Of a DNA stretch of 64,000 nucleotides, positions 55,817-64,000 are shown one piece after another. A program made the position numbers and the translations under genes. The DNA is from Paraclostridium tenue (GTDB lineage Bacteria; Bacillota; Clostridia; Peptostreptococcales; Peptostreptococcaceae), in the NCBI RefSeq assembly GCF_039521565.1, contig NZ_BAAACP010000014.1, positions 1-64,000 on the forward strand, written 5' to 3'. The stretch's first letter is position 1. Each line of letters opens with the position of its first letter. The notes below the pieces were generated by a model. That model saw nothing but the letters and a program-made list of their open reading frames with translations, ran no database searches and was not told the origin of the DNA.

Positions 55817-55825
55817 TTTAAATAA

Positions 55826-55860
55826 TAAAAAATCCCTATTACCAAGATAGGGATTTTTTG
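55826..55860 (+). terminator. Rho-independent terminator
   Basis: AAAAATCCCTAT pairs with ATAGGGATTTTT around TACCAAG. Confidence 0.95.
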
Positions 55861-55953
55861 TAAGTAAAAATGCTTATTCTCTAGTATTGGAATAATGATA
55901 ATTTGTTGTACATAAAATTAGAACAAGTTCAATAATACTAGGGGGGAGTCATA

Positions 55954-56631
55954 TTGCTTGAAATAACATTGATAGGACTTATATCTGGCGTTATAGGCAC
56001 AGGTATAGGTGGTATTATATCTACTGTTTTTAGAAAAAATGTTAATAGGTATTTAAGTTTTTGCATGGGTATTTCTGGAGGAATAATGCTAGCTGTAGTG
56101 GTATTTGATCTTCTTAAAGAATCCATGTCAGAGGTAGGGGTTTTTAGTACGATTATATTTGTATTTATTGGAGCTATAGCTACAATGTTAATAAAAAACA
56201 GACTAGAAGTTAAATCTGACCTTAATTCTGGATACCTAATATTTTTAAGCATATTGCTACATAATTTACCTGAAGGCTTGGCTATAGGTTCTTCATTTAT
56301 AGCTACAGAGAATTTAGGATTAGCACTAGCTATTGTAATTGGTATACATAATATACCTGAAGGGTTGGCTATGGCATTAAGTTTAGTCGGGAGTAAGATG
56401 AGCACTGTTAAAGTTATATTGTTAACTATAATTGCAGGTATTCCTATGGGAATAGGAAGTTTTTTAGGTGCATATTTTGCTGATATGTGTACTTCTTTAA
56501 TAGGGGTTTTTCTAGCTATAGCAGCAGGAACAATGATGTATGTAGTTTTAGAAGAAATATTTCCAACAACTAAATCTATGTATTCTATAATAGGTTTTTT
56601 AGTTGGGATTTTGATAGTAAGCTATATATAA
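55954..56631 (+). CDS. ZIP family metal transporter
   Basis: A 225-aa membrane protein with about eight helices. The ZIP metal-site motifs are HNLPEGLAIGSS (helix 4, about residues 104-115) and HNIPEGLAMA (helix 5, about 133-142), both intact. ZIP proteins bring Zn, Fe or Mn into the cytosol. The start is TTG after GGGGGGAG. It is monocistronic or shares a short transcript with the next gene, 25 nt downstream. Confidence 0.9.
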   Translation: MLEITLIGLISGVIGTGIGGIISTVFRKNVNRYLSFCMGISGGIMLAVVVFDLLKESMSEVGVFSTIIFVFIGAIATMLIKNRLEVKSDLNSGYLIFLSILLHNLPEGLAIGSSFIATENLGLALAIVIGIHNIPEGLAMALSLVGSKMSTVKVILLTIIAGIPMGIGSFLGAYFADMCTSLIGVFLAIAAGTMMYVVLEEIFPTTKSMYSIIGFLVGILIVSYI

Positions 56632-56656
56632 ACTAATATGGAAGGAAGGTATACTA

Positions 56657-57700
56657 ATGATAAAGACATTAATAAGTAATATAGATGAACTTAATATAGA
56701 TAAGGAAGAAATAAAAAAACATGCTGATTTATTAGCAAAAGGAAAAACAGTAATATTTCCTACTGAAACAGTTTATGGTTTAGGTGCTAATGCTTTAGAT
56801 GAAGAAGCTGTAAAGAAAATATATGAGGCTAAGGGAAGACCTAGTGACAATCCTTTAATTGTACATATATATAATGAAAATGAAATTAATTCACTAGCAA
56901 CAGATATAAGTGAACAAGCGAAAAAATTAATGGATGAATTTTGGCCAGGGCCATTAACAATGATATTTAAGAAAAAAGATATAGTTCCTCAAAGAACAAG
57001 TGGAGGGTTAGATACAGTAGCTATAAGAATGCCATCACATCCTATTGCTAGAGAAATTATAAGACAATCTGGAGTTCCTATAGCTGCTCCGTCTGCTAAT
57101 ATATCAGGGAGACCTTCTCCAACTAAAGGTGAGCATGTTTGTGAAGAAATGAATGGAAGAGTTTCTGGAATTATAGTTGGTGGAGACTGTGACTTTGGTT
57201 TAGAATCTACGGTTGTAGATATGACATCTGAAAAGCCGATGATTTTAAGACCTGGAAGTATAACTAAAGAACAAATGGAAGTTTTAGTTGGTGAAGTTCT
57301 TATTGATCCGTCTATAGAAGGGAAAGCAGATATAAAAAAAGCTAAAGCGCCTGGAATGAAGTATACGCATTATTCTCCTAATGGTGATGTATATATAGTA
57401 AGTGGAGAAGAAGAAAATGTAATAAATAAAATAAATAGCTTGATAGAAGAACAAGAAGCAAAGAACTTAAAGTGTGGAGTGATTTGTAAAAATAAAAATA
57501 TAAATAAGTATAAAGGTCAAGTTATAGGGCTAGGAAATAATCTTGAAGAAGTTGGAAGTAACTTGTTTAATTCATTAATAGAAATGGACAAAAAAGGTAT
57601 AGATGTAATATATTCAGAAGCTTTTTCTAATACTGGAGTAGGACGAGCTATAATGAATAGACTAATGAAATCTGCTGGATATAAAGTAATAGAAGTATAA
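56657..57700 (+). CDS. Threonylcarbamoyl-AMP synthase (Sua5/YwlC)
   Basis: Makes threonylcarbamoyl-AMP for the t6A modification at position 37 of ANN-decoding tRNAs. The YrdC domain (about residues 18-205) has FPTETVYGLG (about 35-44), KGRPSDNPL (about 60-68) and SANISGRPSPT. The C-terminal Sua5 domain (about 235-347) makes it the long two-domain form, 347 aa. In an AUA-rich genome t6A matters for many codons. The other t6A genes (tsaB, tsaD, tsaE) are not in the window. Confidence 0.93.
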   Translation: MIKTLISNIDELNIDKEEIKKHADLLAKGKTVIFPTETVYGLGANALDEEAVKKIYEAKGRPSDNPLIVHIYNENEINSLATDISEQAKKLMDEFWPGPLTMIFKKKDIVPQRTSGGLDTVAIRMPSHPIAREIIRQSGVPIAAPSANISGRPSPTKGEHVCEEMNGRVSGIIVGGDCDFGLESTVVDMTSEKPMILRPGSITKEQMEVLVGEVLIDPSIEGKADIKKAKAPGMKYTHYSPNGDVYIVSGEEENVINKINSLIEEQEAKNLKCGVICKNKNINKYKGQVIGLGNNLEEVGSNLFNSLIEMDKKGIDVIYSEAFSNTGVGRAIMNRLMKSAGYKVIEV

Positions 57701-57814
57701 AGTTTTAAATTATGTAAAAAATTAAACAAAAATGATGCGAAAAATGTAAAAGTTTAGTATAATATAAAATTAAGTATAAATCTATTCATACAAATTATTG
57801 GAGGTATTAGGACT

Positions 57815-58261
57815 ATGAAAATAGGTTTAGGTAGTGATCACGGTGGATACAATTTAAAAGAAGAAATTAAAAAACACTTAGCTTCAAAAGGAATTGAAGT
57901 TATAGACTTTGGAACTGAAAATGGAGTAGATTCAGTAGATTATCCAATATATGGTGAAAAAGTTGCTAAGGCTGTTATTAGCAAAGATGCAGATTATGGC
58001 ATATTATGCTGTGGAACTGGTATAGGAATATCATTAGCAGCGAATAAAGTAAAAGGAATTAGATGTGCCGTTGTTTCGGATACATTCTCTGCTAAAATGT
58101 CAAAAGCTCATAACAATGCAAACATGCTGTCTTTAGGAGAGAGAGTTATAGGAAAAGGTTTGGCATTAGAAATAGTTGATGCATGGTTAAACACTGAGTT
58201 TGAAGGTGAAAGACATTTAAGAAGAGTTAATATGTTAAATGACATAGAACAAAATAATTAG
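57815..58261 (+). CDS. rpiB: Ribose-5-phosphate isomerase B
   Basis: Interconverts ribose-5-phosphate and ribulose-5-phosphate. The 148-aa RpiB/LacAB fold shows GSDHGGYNLKEEIK (about residues 6-19), CCGTGIGISLAANK (about 68-81, catalytic Cys) and AHNNANML. It is 12 nt upstream of upp, linking ribose-phosphate supply (PRPP) to pyrimidine salvage. Confidence 0.95.
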   Translation: MKIGLGSDHGGYNLKEEIKKHLASKGIEVIDFGTENGVDSVDYPIYGEKVAKAVISKDADYGILCCGTGIGISLAANKVKGIRCAVVSDTFSAKMSKAHNNANMLSLGERVIGKGLALEIVDAWLNTEFEGERHLRRVNMLNDIEQNN

Positions 58262-58273
58262 GAGGCTTATACA

Positions 58274-58903
58274 ATGAATAAAGTAGTAGTTGCAGATCAT
58301 CCATTAATACAACATAAGTTAACTTTAATGAGGGATAAAAATACAGGATCTAAAGATTTTAGAGAACTTTTAACAGAAATAACAATGCTGATGGGATATG
58401 AAATAACAAGAGAGTTACCTCTAGAAGAGATAGAGATAGAAACTCCAGTAGTTAAAACCAAAGCTAAAGTTATAGCAGGTAAAAAATTAGGTATAGTACC
58501 CATATTAAGAGCAGGTCTAGGAATGGTAGATGGACTTGTAAACTTAGTTCCAGCAGCTAAAGTTGGGCATGTAGGATTATATAGAGATCCTGAAACTTTA
58601 CAACCAGTAGAATATTATAGTAAATTCCCACAAGATATACATGAAAGAGAAATGATAGTAGTTGACCCGATGTTAGCAACTGGAGGATCAGCTATTGCTG
58701 CTATAGATGTATTAAAAAGAGATGGAGCTAAAATTATAAAATTAGTTAATCTAGTAGCCTCTCCAGAAGGAATAGCAGAAGTTCATAAATATCATCCAGA
58801 TGTAGATATATACGTAGCAAGTATAGATGAGAAATTAAATGATCATGGATATATAGTTCCTGGATTAGGAGATGCTGGAGATAGATTATTCGGCACTAAG
58901 TAA
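58274..58903 (+). CDS. upp: Uracil phosphoribosyltransferase
   Basis: Converts uracil and PRPP to UMP. The PRPP motif is VVDPMLATGGSAI (about residues 130-142), and the uracil-binding C-terminus has GYIVPGLGDAGDR. Length 209 aa is standard. The terminator behind it separates it from the atp operon. In B. subtilis upp also lies just before atpI. Confidence 0.96.
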   Translation: MNKVVVADHPLIQHKLTLMRDKNTGSKDFRELLTEITMLMGYEITRELPLEEIEIETPVVKTKAKVIAGKKLGIVPILRAGLGMVDGLVNLVPAAKVGHVGLYRDPETLQPVEYYSKFPQDIHEREMIVVDPMLATGGSAIAAIDVLKRDGAKIIKLVNLVASPEGIAEVHKYHPDVDIYVASIDEKLNDHGYIVPGLGDAGDRLFGTK

Positions 58904-58911
58904 TTAAGAAT

Positions 58912-58945
58912 AAAAGGTATCTATAAAACATATAGATACCTTTTT
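58912..58945 (+). terminator. Rho-independent terminator
   Basis: AAAAGGTATCTATA pairs with TATAGATACCTTTT around AAACA. Confidence 0.95.
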
Positions 58946-59490
58946 AAATATTTATAAAAAGGTTTAAATTTTTATGAAATACTAATTTAAATTATAAAGA
59001 TAATTAAATTTTAATAATTATTATAAAATTTATTATAAAATTTATTAAAATTTATTTAAAAAAAATGTAATTATTTGTAGAAAAATATTCATAAAAGGTA
59101 TAAAATTAATATATACTGTATACAATGAAAATAAAATTTTTATAAGTATACAATGAAAATATAATATATATTTTGTATGTGAAAGTATGCATAAATACTA
59201 ATATAATGAAGATTATATTAATATGAAATTGTAATTTAGATTTATAAAATTAGATAATTTTATAAAATGAATATTTTGAATAATTCAAAAACATTTATTC
59301 AAATTTCAAATAAAAATGAAAAAACTGAAATTTAAAAATCTTTATTTGGTATTGATAAAAATTTTTAAAAGAAATATAATAGTAAAATATAATTTGGAAT
59401 TGAAATATTCAACGTTTCGAACAAAAAAATATTAGATACATATTAATTACTTGAAGTGAAGACAAACCATTACGATGAGGTATACTATTT
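58946..59490 (+). promoter_or_regulatory. AT-rich leader region of the atp operon
   Basis: No gene is seen in this 545-bp, almost pure A/T stretch. It holds a good sigma-A promoter: TTGATA (59352-59357), a 17-bp spacer, TATAAT (59375-59380). This leaves a leader of about 100 nt. Further up is a 16-nt direct repeat GTATACAATGAAAATA at 59118-59133 and 59146-59161, 28 bp apart, of unknown meaning. The tract just upstream of -35 is A/T-rich and could act as an UP element. Confidence 0.65.
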
Positions 59491-59718
59491 ATGGATAAAA
59501 CTAGAAAATATATGCAAGCTCTTAGTATGCTTTCCTTAATCAGCCAAGTAGGATTAATGATAATAATACCTATTTTAGGTTGTGCGTTTATAGGAAAGTA
59601 CTTAGATGATAAATTTGGGACAAGTCCGTTCTTATTGCTGGTATTTTTAGTATTAGGAATTGGTGGAGCCTTTAGTGGAGTTTACAAAACTCTAATTGTA
59701 TATGCTAAAAGGAAGTGA
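59491..59718 (+). CDS. AtpZ/AtpI-like small membrane protein
   Basis: A 75-aa protein with two hydrophobic helices (about residues 14-38 and 48-70) joined by GKYLDDKFGTSPF, the typical DUF/AtpZ (F0F1-ATPase subunit-like) layout. AtpZ-type proteins sit at the head of atp operons and are linked to Mg2+/Ca2+ transport or assembly in other bacteria. The role here is inference. It is separated from the next gene by 4 nt. Confidence 0.85.
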   Translation: MDKTRKYMQALSMLSLISQVGLMIIIPILGCAFIGKYLDDKFGTSPFLLLVFLVLGIGGAFSGVYKTLIVYAKRK

Positions 59719-59722
59719 TTAA

Positions 59723-60112
59723 ATGAATAATACTTTAAGAAGTCAAGTAAGATGGGTAATTAAAGGTATGGTCATAATTGATTTAATCGCAGCTATTCTA
59801 ATTATTTTTTTGTCAAATTCTCCAAAGGAAATGCTTACAGGTCTTTTGTTTGGAAGTATAATAGCAATGCTAAATTTTAGATTGCTAGCTATATCATTAC
59901 AAAAATCAGTAACATATCCTCCTACTAAAGCTCAAATCTACTCTACGAGTAGGTACATAATAAGGATGTTTATAGTAGGGGTGGTATTATTTGTTTCTGC
60001 AAAATCACCACATATAAATATTATTGGAACTGCCATAGGCTTATTGAGCACTAAGTTTGCTATATTAGGAAAAACAATAGTAATAGACAAACTTAAAAGA
60101 AAGGAGGCGTAG
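59723..60112 (+). CDS. atpI: ATP synthase subunit I (AtpI-like)
   Basis: A 129-aa protein with four hydrophobic helices (about residues 12-32, 37-53, 75-92 and 98-115), matching the AtpI family that helps assemble the c-ring. Sequence is poorly conserved, so the call depends on topology and position between the AtpZ-like gene and atpB. Confidence 0.8.
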   Translation: MNNTLRSQVRWVIKGMVIIDLIAAILIIFLSNSPKEMLTGLLFGSIIAMLNFRLLAISLQKSVTYPPTKAQIYSTSRYIIRMFIVGVVLFVSAKSPHINIIGTAIGLLSTKFAILGKTIVIDKLKRKEA

Positions 60113-60114
60113 CT

Positions 60115-60816
60115 GTGAGTCAAGCTAGATTTATTCTATATCTTGGGAACTTTAAACTAAGTGATACTGTTATAGTAAGTTGGTTAATACTAGCAGGTCT
60201 TGCTTTAGCATCTTACTTATTAACTAGAAACTTAAAAAAGGTTCCAACTAGTAAAGTACAAGTATTTTTAGAAATCGCAGTAGGTGGATTTGATAAGTTT
60301 GTAAAAACTACCATGGGACCAGCTGCAATAAAAGAATTACCTTTTATGGTACCATATTTAGGAAGTTTATTCCTATTCTTTGCAGTGTCAAACCTTATAG
60401 GACTATTAGGATTTAGATCACCTACAACAGATTTAGACACTACTTTAGCATGGGCATTAATAACATTCTTTATGATTTATTATGCAGGTGTTAAGAAGAA
60501 GGGTATGGCAACATTTAAAGAATTAATGGAGCCAATACCATTCATGTTACCACTTAATATAATAGGTGAATTAGCAAAACCTATATCATTAAGTTTCCGT
60601 CCATTCGGTAACATATTAGGTGGATCTGTTATAATGGCATTGTTATATCAATTCTTAGGATTTGTATCAACGTCATTAACAGGAATAAATATACCTTTTG
60701 GACAATTAATAATACCAGTGCCACTACATTTATACTTTGATATGTTTGCAGGGTTACTACAAGCGTTCATATTTATAATGCTTACAATGGTATTTGTATC
60801 AAGTGCTACAGAGTAA
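60115..60816 (+). CDS. atpB: ATP synthase F0 subunit a
   Basis: Stator membrane subunit that forms the ion half-channels against the c-ring. The essential Arg is in SLSFRPFGNILGG (about residues 158-170). About six helices and PLHLYFDMFAGLLQAFIF at the C-terminus are typical. Length is 233 aa from a GTG start. It follows atpI by 2 nt. Confidence 0.95.
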   Translation: MSQARFILYLGNFKLSDTVIVSWLILAGLALASYLLTRNLKKVPTSKVQVFLEIAVGGFDKFVKTTMGPAAIKELPFMVPYLGSLFLFFAVSNLIGLLGFRSPTTDLDTTLAWALITFFMIYYAGVKKKGMATFKELMEPIPFMLPLNIIGELAKPISLSFRPFGNILGGSVIMALLYQFLGFVSTSLTGINIPFGQLIIPVPLHLYFDMFAGLLQAFIFIMLTMVFVSSATE

Positions 60817-60874
60817 TTGATATGTTAATAAAAAAATAATATAAAAAGTAATTAAATTTAAGGAGGAAACAATC

Positions 60875-61129
60875 ATGGAAACAGCTATATTATTAGCAGG
60901 CTCAGCTATAGGAGCAGGTATCGCAGTTGCAACAGGTATAGGAGCAGGAATAGGACAAGGATTCGCTGCAGGTAAAGCTGCTGAGGCAGTTGGTAACCAA
61001 CCAGAAGCAAAAGGTGAAATAACTCAAACAATGTTACTAGGAGCTGCAGTTGCAGAGTCTTCAGCAATATATGGTTTAGTTGTATCTATAATACTTCTAT
61101 TCGCTAATCCATTCATAGGAAAATTATAA
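60875..61129 (+). CDS. atpE: ATP synthase F0 subunit c, Na+-type signature
   Basis: Hairpin of two membrane helices, 84 aa, forming the rotor ring. The polar loop is GNQPEAKG (residues 40-47). The ion-binding carboxylate is Glu61. Around it, Gln28, Val59, Ser62, Ser63 and Tyr66 match the Na+-ligand pattern known from Ilyobacter tartaricus (Gln32, Val63, Glu65, Ser66, Thr67, Tyr70) with Ser in place of Thr. Na+ coupling is therefore likely but not proven. A strong AAGGAGG SD precedes it, and a stable hairpin lies after the stop. Confidence 0.95.
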   Translation: METAILLAGSAIGAGIAVATGIGAGIGQGFAAGKAAEAVGNQPEAKGEITQTMLLGAAVAESSAIYGLVVSIILLFANPFIGKL

Positions 61130-61155
61130 GAAAATTAAAGTTAAGTCATCATAAC

Positions 61156-61179
61156 TAGGAGGTGGGAGACCATCTCCTA
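61156..61179 (+). promoter_or_regulatory. GNRA-capped hairpin between atpE and atpF
   Basis: TAGGAGGTGG (61156-61165) pairs with CCATCTCCTA (61170-61179), 10 bp with one G-T, closed by a GAGA tetraloop. No T tract follows, so it is not a terminator. An SD-like AGGAGG lies in the left arm, but no reading frame starts there. Confidence 0.6.
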
Positions 61180-61215
61180 ATTACGAATTGTGATTAGTAG
61201 AAAGGAGGAATAAGG

Positions 61216-61719
61216 ATGTTTGAATTAAAACCACTAATTGGAGTATCTTATGAACTTATATTCCAATTAATAAATACATTCTTAGTGTTTGTAATTTTAA
61301 AGAAACTTTTATTTAAACCTGTTTTAGGGATAATAGAAGCAAGAGAAAAAGAAATTCAAACAAACTTAGCTCAAGGAGAAAGAACTAAAGCTGAGGGTGA
61401 AGAATTCAAAAAAGAATACGAAGAAAAGTTAAGTTCTGCTAAAGAACAAGGACAAGAAATAATAAAACAAGCTACTTTAAGAGCAGAACAAAAGTCAGAG
61501 GAAATAGTATCTACAGCTAAAAACGAAGCTACAAGCATAAAAGAAAAAGCTAGTAAAGATATAGCACAAGAAAGACAAAAAGTTATGAACGAAGTTAAAG
61601 ATGATATATCTTCAATAGCTTTACTTGCAGCATCTAAGGTTATAGAAAGTGACCTAGATAAGTCTAAGCATGAAAAGCTAATAAATGACTTTATAAAAGA
61701 GGTAGGCGAGGCTCAATGA
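61216..61719 (+). CDS. atpF: ATP synthase F0 subunit b
   Basis: Peripheral stalk subunit. An N-terminal membrane helix (about residues 8-30) is followed by a long charged coiled coil (about 35-155). The KKLLFKPVLGIIEAREKEI junction is typical. Length 167 aa is normal. It overlaps atpH by 4 nt (ATGA). The 86-nt gap after atpE is the largest between atpB and atpH and contains the hairpin at 61156-61179. Confidence 0.94.
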   Translation: MFELKPLIGVSYELIFQLINTFLVFVILKKLLFKPVLGIIEAREKEIQTNLAQGERTKAEGEEFKKEYEEKLSSAKEQGQEIIKQATLRAEQKSEEIVSTAKNEATSIKEKASKDIAQERQKVMNEVKDDISSIALLAASKVIESDLDKSKHEKLINDFIKEVGEAQ

Positions 61720-62258
61720 TAAATATAATTGCTAGCAGATACGCTGAAGCCTTATTCCAAGTTGGAGAAGAATCAAACTCAACTGAAAAGCTATATAATG
61801 AGCTAAAGGCTGTAGTAGATATAATAAATGTAAATAAAGAGTTTTCAAATATATTAAAATCTCCGATTGTATCAAAAGAAGAGAAAAAGACTTTAATAAC
61901 TAATATATTTGGATCAAAATTAAATAATGAAATGTTAAATTTCATGAAAATATTAGCTGATAAAGACAGATTAAATTTATTAGCTAATATGGAAGAAGCT
62001 TTTAAAGCTTTATTAAATGACAAAAATAATATCTTAGAGGGAGTTGCTATAACAGCAGTTCCTATGAACGAAGGCGAAGTTAATGAACTTCAAGCTAAAC
62101 TTTCAGCTAAGTACAATAAAACAGTTGTTTTACAAAATGAAGTAGATAAGTCTATATTAGGAGGAGTACTAGTTAGACTTGGAAACGAAGAGATAGATGG
62201 AACAGTTAAGAATCGTTTAGATAAAATGAAAGAACAACTATCTCAAGTAATATCTTAG
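61716..62258 (+). CDS. atpH: ATP synthase F1 subunit delta
   Basis: Connects the b stalk with the top of F1. The 180-aa chain starts with IASRYAEALFQVG, the family hallmark, and ends in a beta strand region with GGVLVRLGNEEIDGTVKNRLDKM. It is translationally coupled to atpF. Confidence 0.95.
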   Translation: MINIIASRYAEALFQVGEESNSTEKLYNELKAVVDIINVNKEFSNILKSPIVSKEEKKTLITNIFGSKLNNEMLNFMKILADKDRLNLLANMEEAFKALLNDKNNILEGVAITAVPMNEGEVNELQAKLSAKYNKTVVLQNEVDKSILGGVLVRLGNEEIDGTVKNRLDKMKEQLSQVIS

Positions 62259-62273
62259 GAGGGCGGTGAACCC

Positions 62274-63776
62274 ATGAATTTAAGACCAGAAGAAATAAGT
62301 GCTATAATAAAAGAGCAAATAAAAAGCTACGAAAATAAAGTAGAGTTAACAGATACAGGAAGTGTTTTAAAAGTTGGGGACGGTATAGCTAGTGTTTACG
62401 GACTAGAAAAAGCTATGGCTGGAGAATTATTAGAGTTCCCAGGTAAAGTATACGGAATGGCTCTTAACCTTGAAGAAGAAATGGTAGGGGCTGTTATACT
62501 AGGTGATGACTCTGGAATAAAAGAAGGAGACATCGTAAAAAGAACTGGTAATATAGTTCAAGTTCCAGTTGGTGAAGCTATGATAGGTAGAGTTGTAAAC
62601 TCACTAGGACAACCAGTTGATGGAAAAGGACCTATAAATACAGATAAGTTCAGACCAGTAGAATCAGAAGCTACTGGAATAATGGCTAGAAAATCAGTTC
62701 ATGAGCCATTACAAACAGGAATCAAAGCTATCGATGCCATGATACCAATAGGTAAAGGACAAAGAGAGCTTGTAATAGGTGATAGACAAACAGGTAAAAC
62801 ATCTATATGTGTAGATACTATACTTAACCAAAAAGGTAAAGATGTTATATGTATATATGTTGCAATAGGACAAAAGCGTTCTACTGTTTCTCAAGTTGTT
62901 AGTACATTAGAAAAAGGTGGAGCAATGGATTATACAATAGTAGTTTCTGCTACTGCATCTGAATCTGCACCACTTCAATTCTTAGCTCCATATGCAGGTG
63001 TTGCAATGGGTGAAGAATTCATGTTCAATGGAAAACATGTATTAATAGTATATGATGATTTAACTAAGCATGCCGTTGCATACAGAGAAATGTCATTATT
63101 ACTTAAGAGACCACCAGGACGTGAAGCGTACCCAGGAGACGTATTCTACTTACACTCAAGATTACTAGAAAGAGCTGCTAAGTTATCAGATGAATTAGGA
63201 GCAGGATCAATAACTGCATTACCTATAATAGAAACTCAAGGTGGAGACGTTTCTGCTTATATACCAACTAACGTTATATCTATAACAGACGGACAAATAT
63301 ACCTTGTACCAGAATTATTCTATTCAGGAATAAGACCAGCAGTTGACCCTGGTATATCAGTTTCAAGGGTTGGAGGATCTGCTCAAATAAAATCAATGAA
63401 AAAAGTTGCTGGACCATTAAAGCTTCTTTATTCTCAATATAAAGAACTTGCTGCATTCTCTCAATTCGGATCTGACTTAGATGAAGATACTAAGAAGAGA
63501 CTTGCTCAAGGGGAAAGAATAGTTGAGGTTCTAAAACAAGGAGAACATCAACCTATGGAAGTTTCAAACCAAGTAATAATGGTATTTGCAGTTACAAATA
63601 ACTTATTAGCAGATATACCTGTAGATAATATAAAGAGATTTGAAACAGAATTATTAGAATTCATAGATGCTAATTACCCACAAATAGGAGAAAAAATTCT
63701 TGCAAATGAAGATTTCACTCAAGAATTAACAAACGCTATAAACGATTTCAAAAAGAAATTTGTTATAGAAGCGTAA
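62274..63776 (+). CDS. atpA: ATP synthase F1 subunit alpha
   Basis: Non-catalytic nucleotide-binding subunit, 500 aa. The N-terminal beta-barrel has VGDGIASVYGL. Walker A is GDRQTGKTS (about residues 169-177). The signature PAVDPGISVSRVGG (about 363-376) is intact. A GGAGGG SD precedes it, 15 nt after atpH. Confidence 0.97.
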   Translation: MNLRPEEISAIIKEQIKSYENKVELTDTGSVLKVGDGIASVYGLEKAMAGELLEFPGKVYGMALNLEEEMVGAVILGDDSGIKEGDIVKRTGNIVQVPVGEAMIGRVVNSLGQPVDGKGPINTDKFRPVESEATGIMARKSVHEPLQTGIKAIDAMIPIGKGQRELVIGDRQTGKTSICVDTILNQKGKDVICIYVAIGQKRSTVSQVVSTLEKGGAMDYTIVVSATASESAPLQFLAPYAGVAMGEEFMFNGKHVLIVYDDLTKHAVAYREMSLLLKRPPGREAYPGDVFYLHSRLLERAAKLSDELGAGSITALPIIETQGGDVSAYIPTNVISITDGQIYLVPELFYSGIRPAVDPGISVSRVGGSAQIKSMKKVAGPLKLLYSQYKELAAFSQFGSDLDEDTKKRLAQGERIVEVLKQGEHQPMEVSNQVIMVFAVTNNLLADIPVDNIKRFETELLEFIDANYPQIGEKILANEDFTQELTNAINDFKKKFVIEA

Positions 63777-63803
63777 TCCTTTGTAAAAAAGGAGGTAACC
63801 CAA

Positions 63804-64000
63804 TTGGCAGGAGCTGGAATGAAAGAAATCAAAACTCGTATTGCCAGTGTTGAAAATACTAAGCAAATAACTAAAGCTATGGAATTAGTTGCTTCTTCTA
63901 AATTCAGAAGAGCTAAGGAAAAAGCTGAAAGTTCTAAAGCATATTTTAACACTTTAAAAGAAGCTGTACAAAATATAGCTAAAAATACGAGTGGCGTAAA
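63804..64000 (+). CDS. atpG: ATP synthase F1 subunit gamma, 5' part
   Basis: Central rotor shaft subunit. Only the first about 65 codons are in the window. The start is a TTG after AAAGGAGG, giving MAGAGMKEIKTRIASV, then NTKQITKAMELVASSKFRRA, the conserved N-terminal helix of gamma. An ATG five codons later (63819) is possible, but its SD is poorer. The gene runs past the right edge. atpD and atpC are expected beyond. Confidence 0.96.
   Translation, partial: MAGAGMKEIKTRIASVENTKQITKAMELVASSKFRRAKEKAESSKAYFNTLKEAVQNIAKNTSGV

Overview
This window is a low-GC, strongly AT-biased chromosomal segment from a spore-forming Firmicute of the Peptostreptococcaceae type, i.e. a relative of Clostridioides difficile (Romboutsia, Paraclostridium or Terrisporobacter-like). 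The placement is inference. It rests on AUA- and AGA-rich codon use, many sporulation genes (spmAB, spoVG, spoVT, yabPQ, spoIIE), and a gene order that follows the B. subtilis yaaO-spoIIE segment and, as I recall it, the C. difficile segment from spoVG through prs, pilT, pilD, pth, mfd, prsA, spoVT and hup to spoIIE, rho and the atp operon. Almost everything is on the + strand. The exceptions are pncB-lrp and murC.

Layout. 1-90: 3' end of a 5S rRNA. 286-6653: Orn/Lys/Arg decarboxylase, tmk, holB, ricT, a YabB-type tRNA methyltransferase, rsmI and an HD-domain protein. 6845-12050: an aminotransferase, a VanY-like carboxypeptidase, pncB plus an Lrp regulator on the minus strand, and spmAB. 12127-16824: T-box-controlled metG, then tatD, rnmV and rsmA. 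16893-23762: an uncharacterised acidic Tyr/Glu-rich protein, an M20 peptidase, a CDF metal transporter, a membrane-anchored hypothetical, murC (minus) and purR. 23837-26837: spoVG with a sigma-H-type promoter, glmU and prs. 26838-28408: 1.5 kb without an intact gene, holding what look like wrecked remnants of a type IV pilus operon. Intact pilT and two prepilin peptidase genes follow (28409-30977). 31023-45866: pth, mfd, prsA, tandem spoVT paralogues, a SpoVB/MurJ-type flippase, mazG, hup, rqcP, yabPQ, divIC, ppx/gppA and spoIIE. 45867-46305: a non-coding spacer with several DnaA-box-like motifs. 46306-58903: a membrane-anchored M3 peptidase, a tiny membrane protein, transaldolase, glpX, rho, rpmE, tdk, a DUF1385 protein, prmC, prfA, a ZIP transporter, the threonylcarbamoyl-AMP synthase, rpiB and upp. 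59491-64000: the F-type ATP synthase operon from an AtpZ-like protein through atpG, cut by the window edge. The c subunit carries a Na+-binding signature.

The genes are mostly core functions: translation quality and tRNA/rRNA modification, nucleotide and cell-wall precursor supply, spore formation and energy coupling. I see no prophage, transposase, CRISPR array, defence island or tRNA gene, and no obviously new multi-gene system. The most notable signals are the collapsed type IV pilus locus beside intact pilT/pilD; several mRNA hairpins that place or hide ribosome binding sites (ahead of the decarboxylase, yabP and the M3 peptidase); a probable non-standard start codon for spmA; the tandem spoVT pair; the DnaA-box-like cluster after spoIIE; and a GNRA-capped hairpin between atpE and atpF. 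All motif calls were made by eye.
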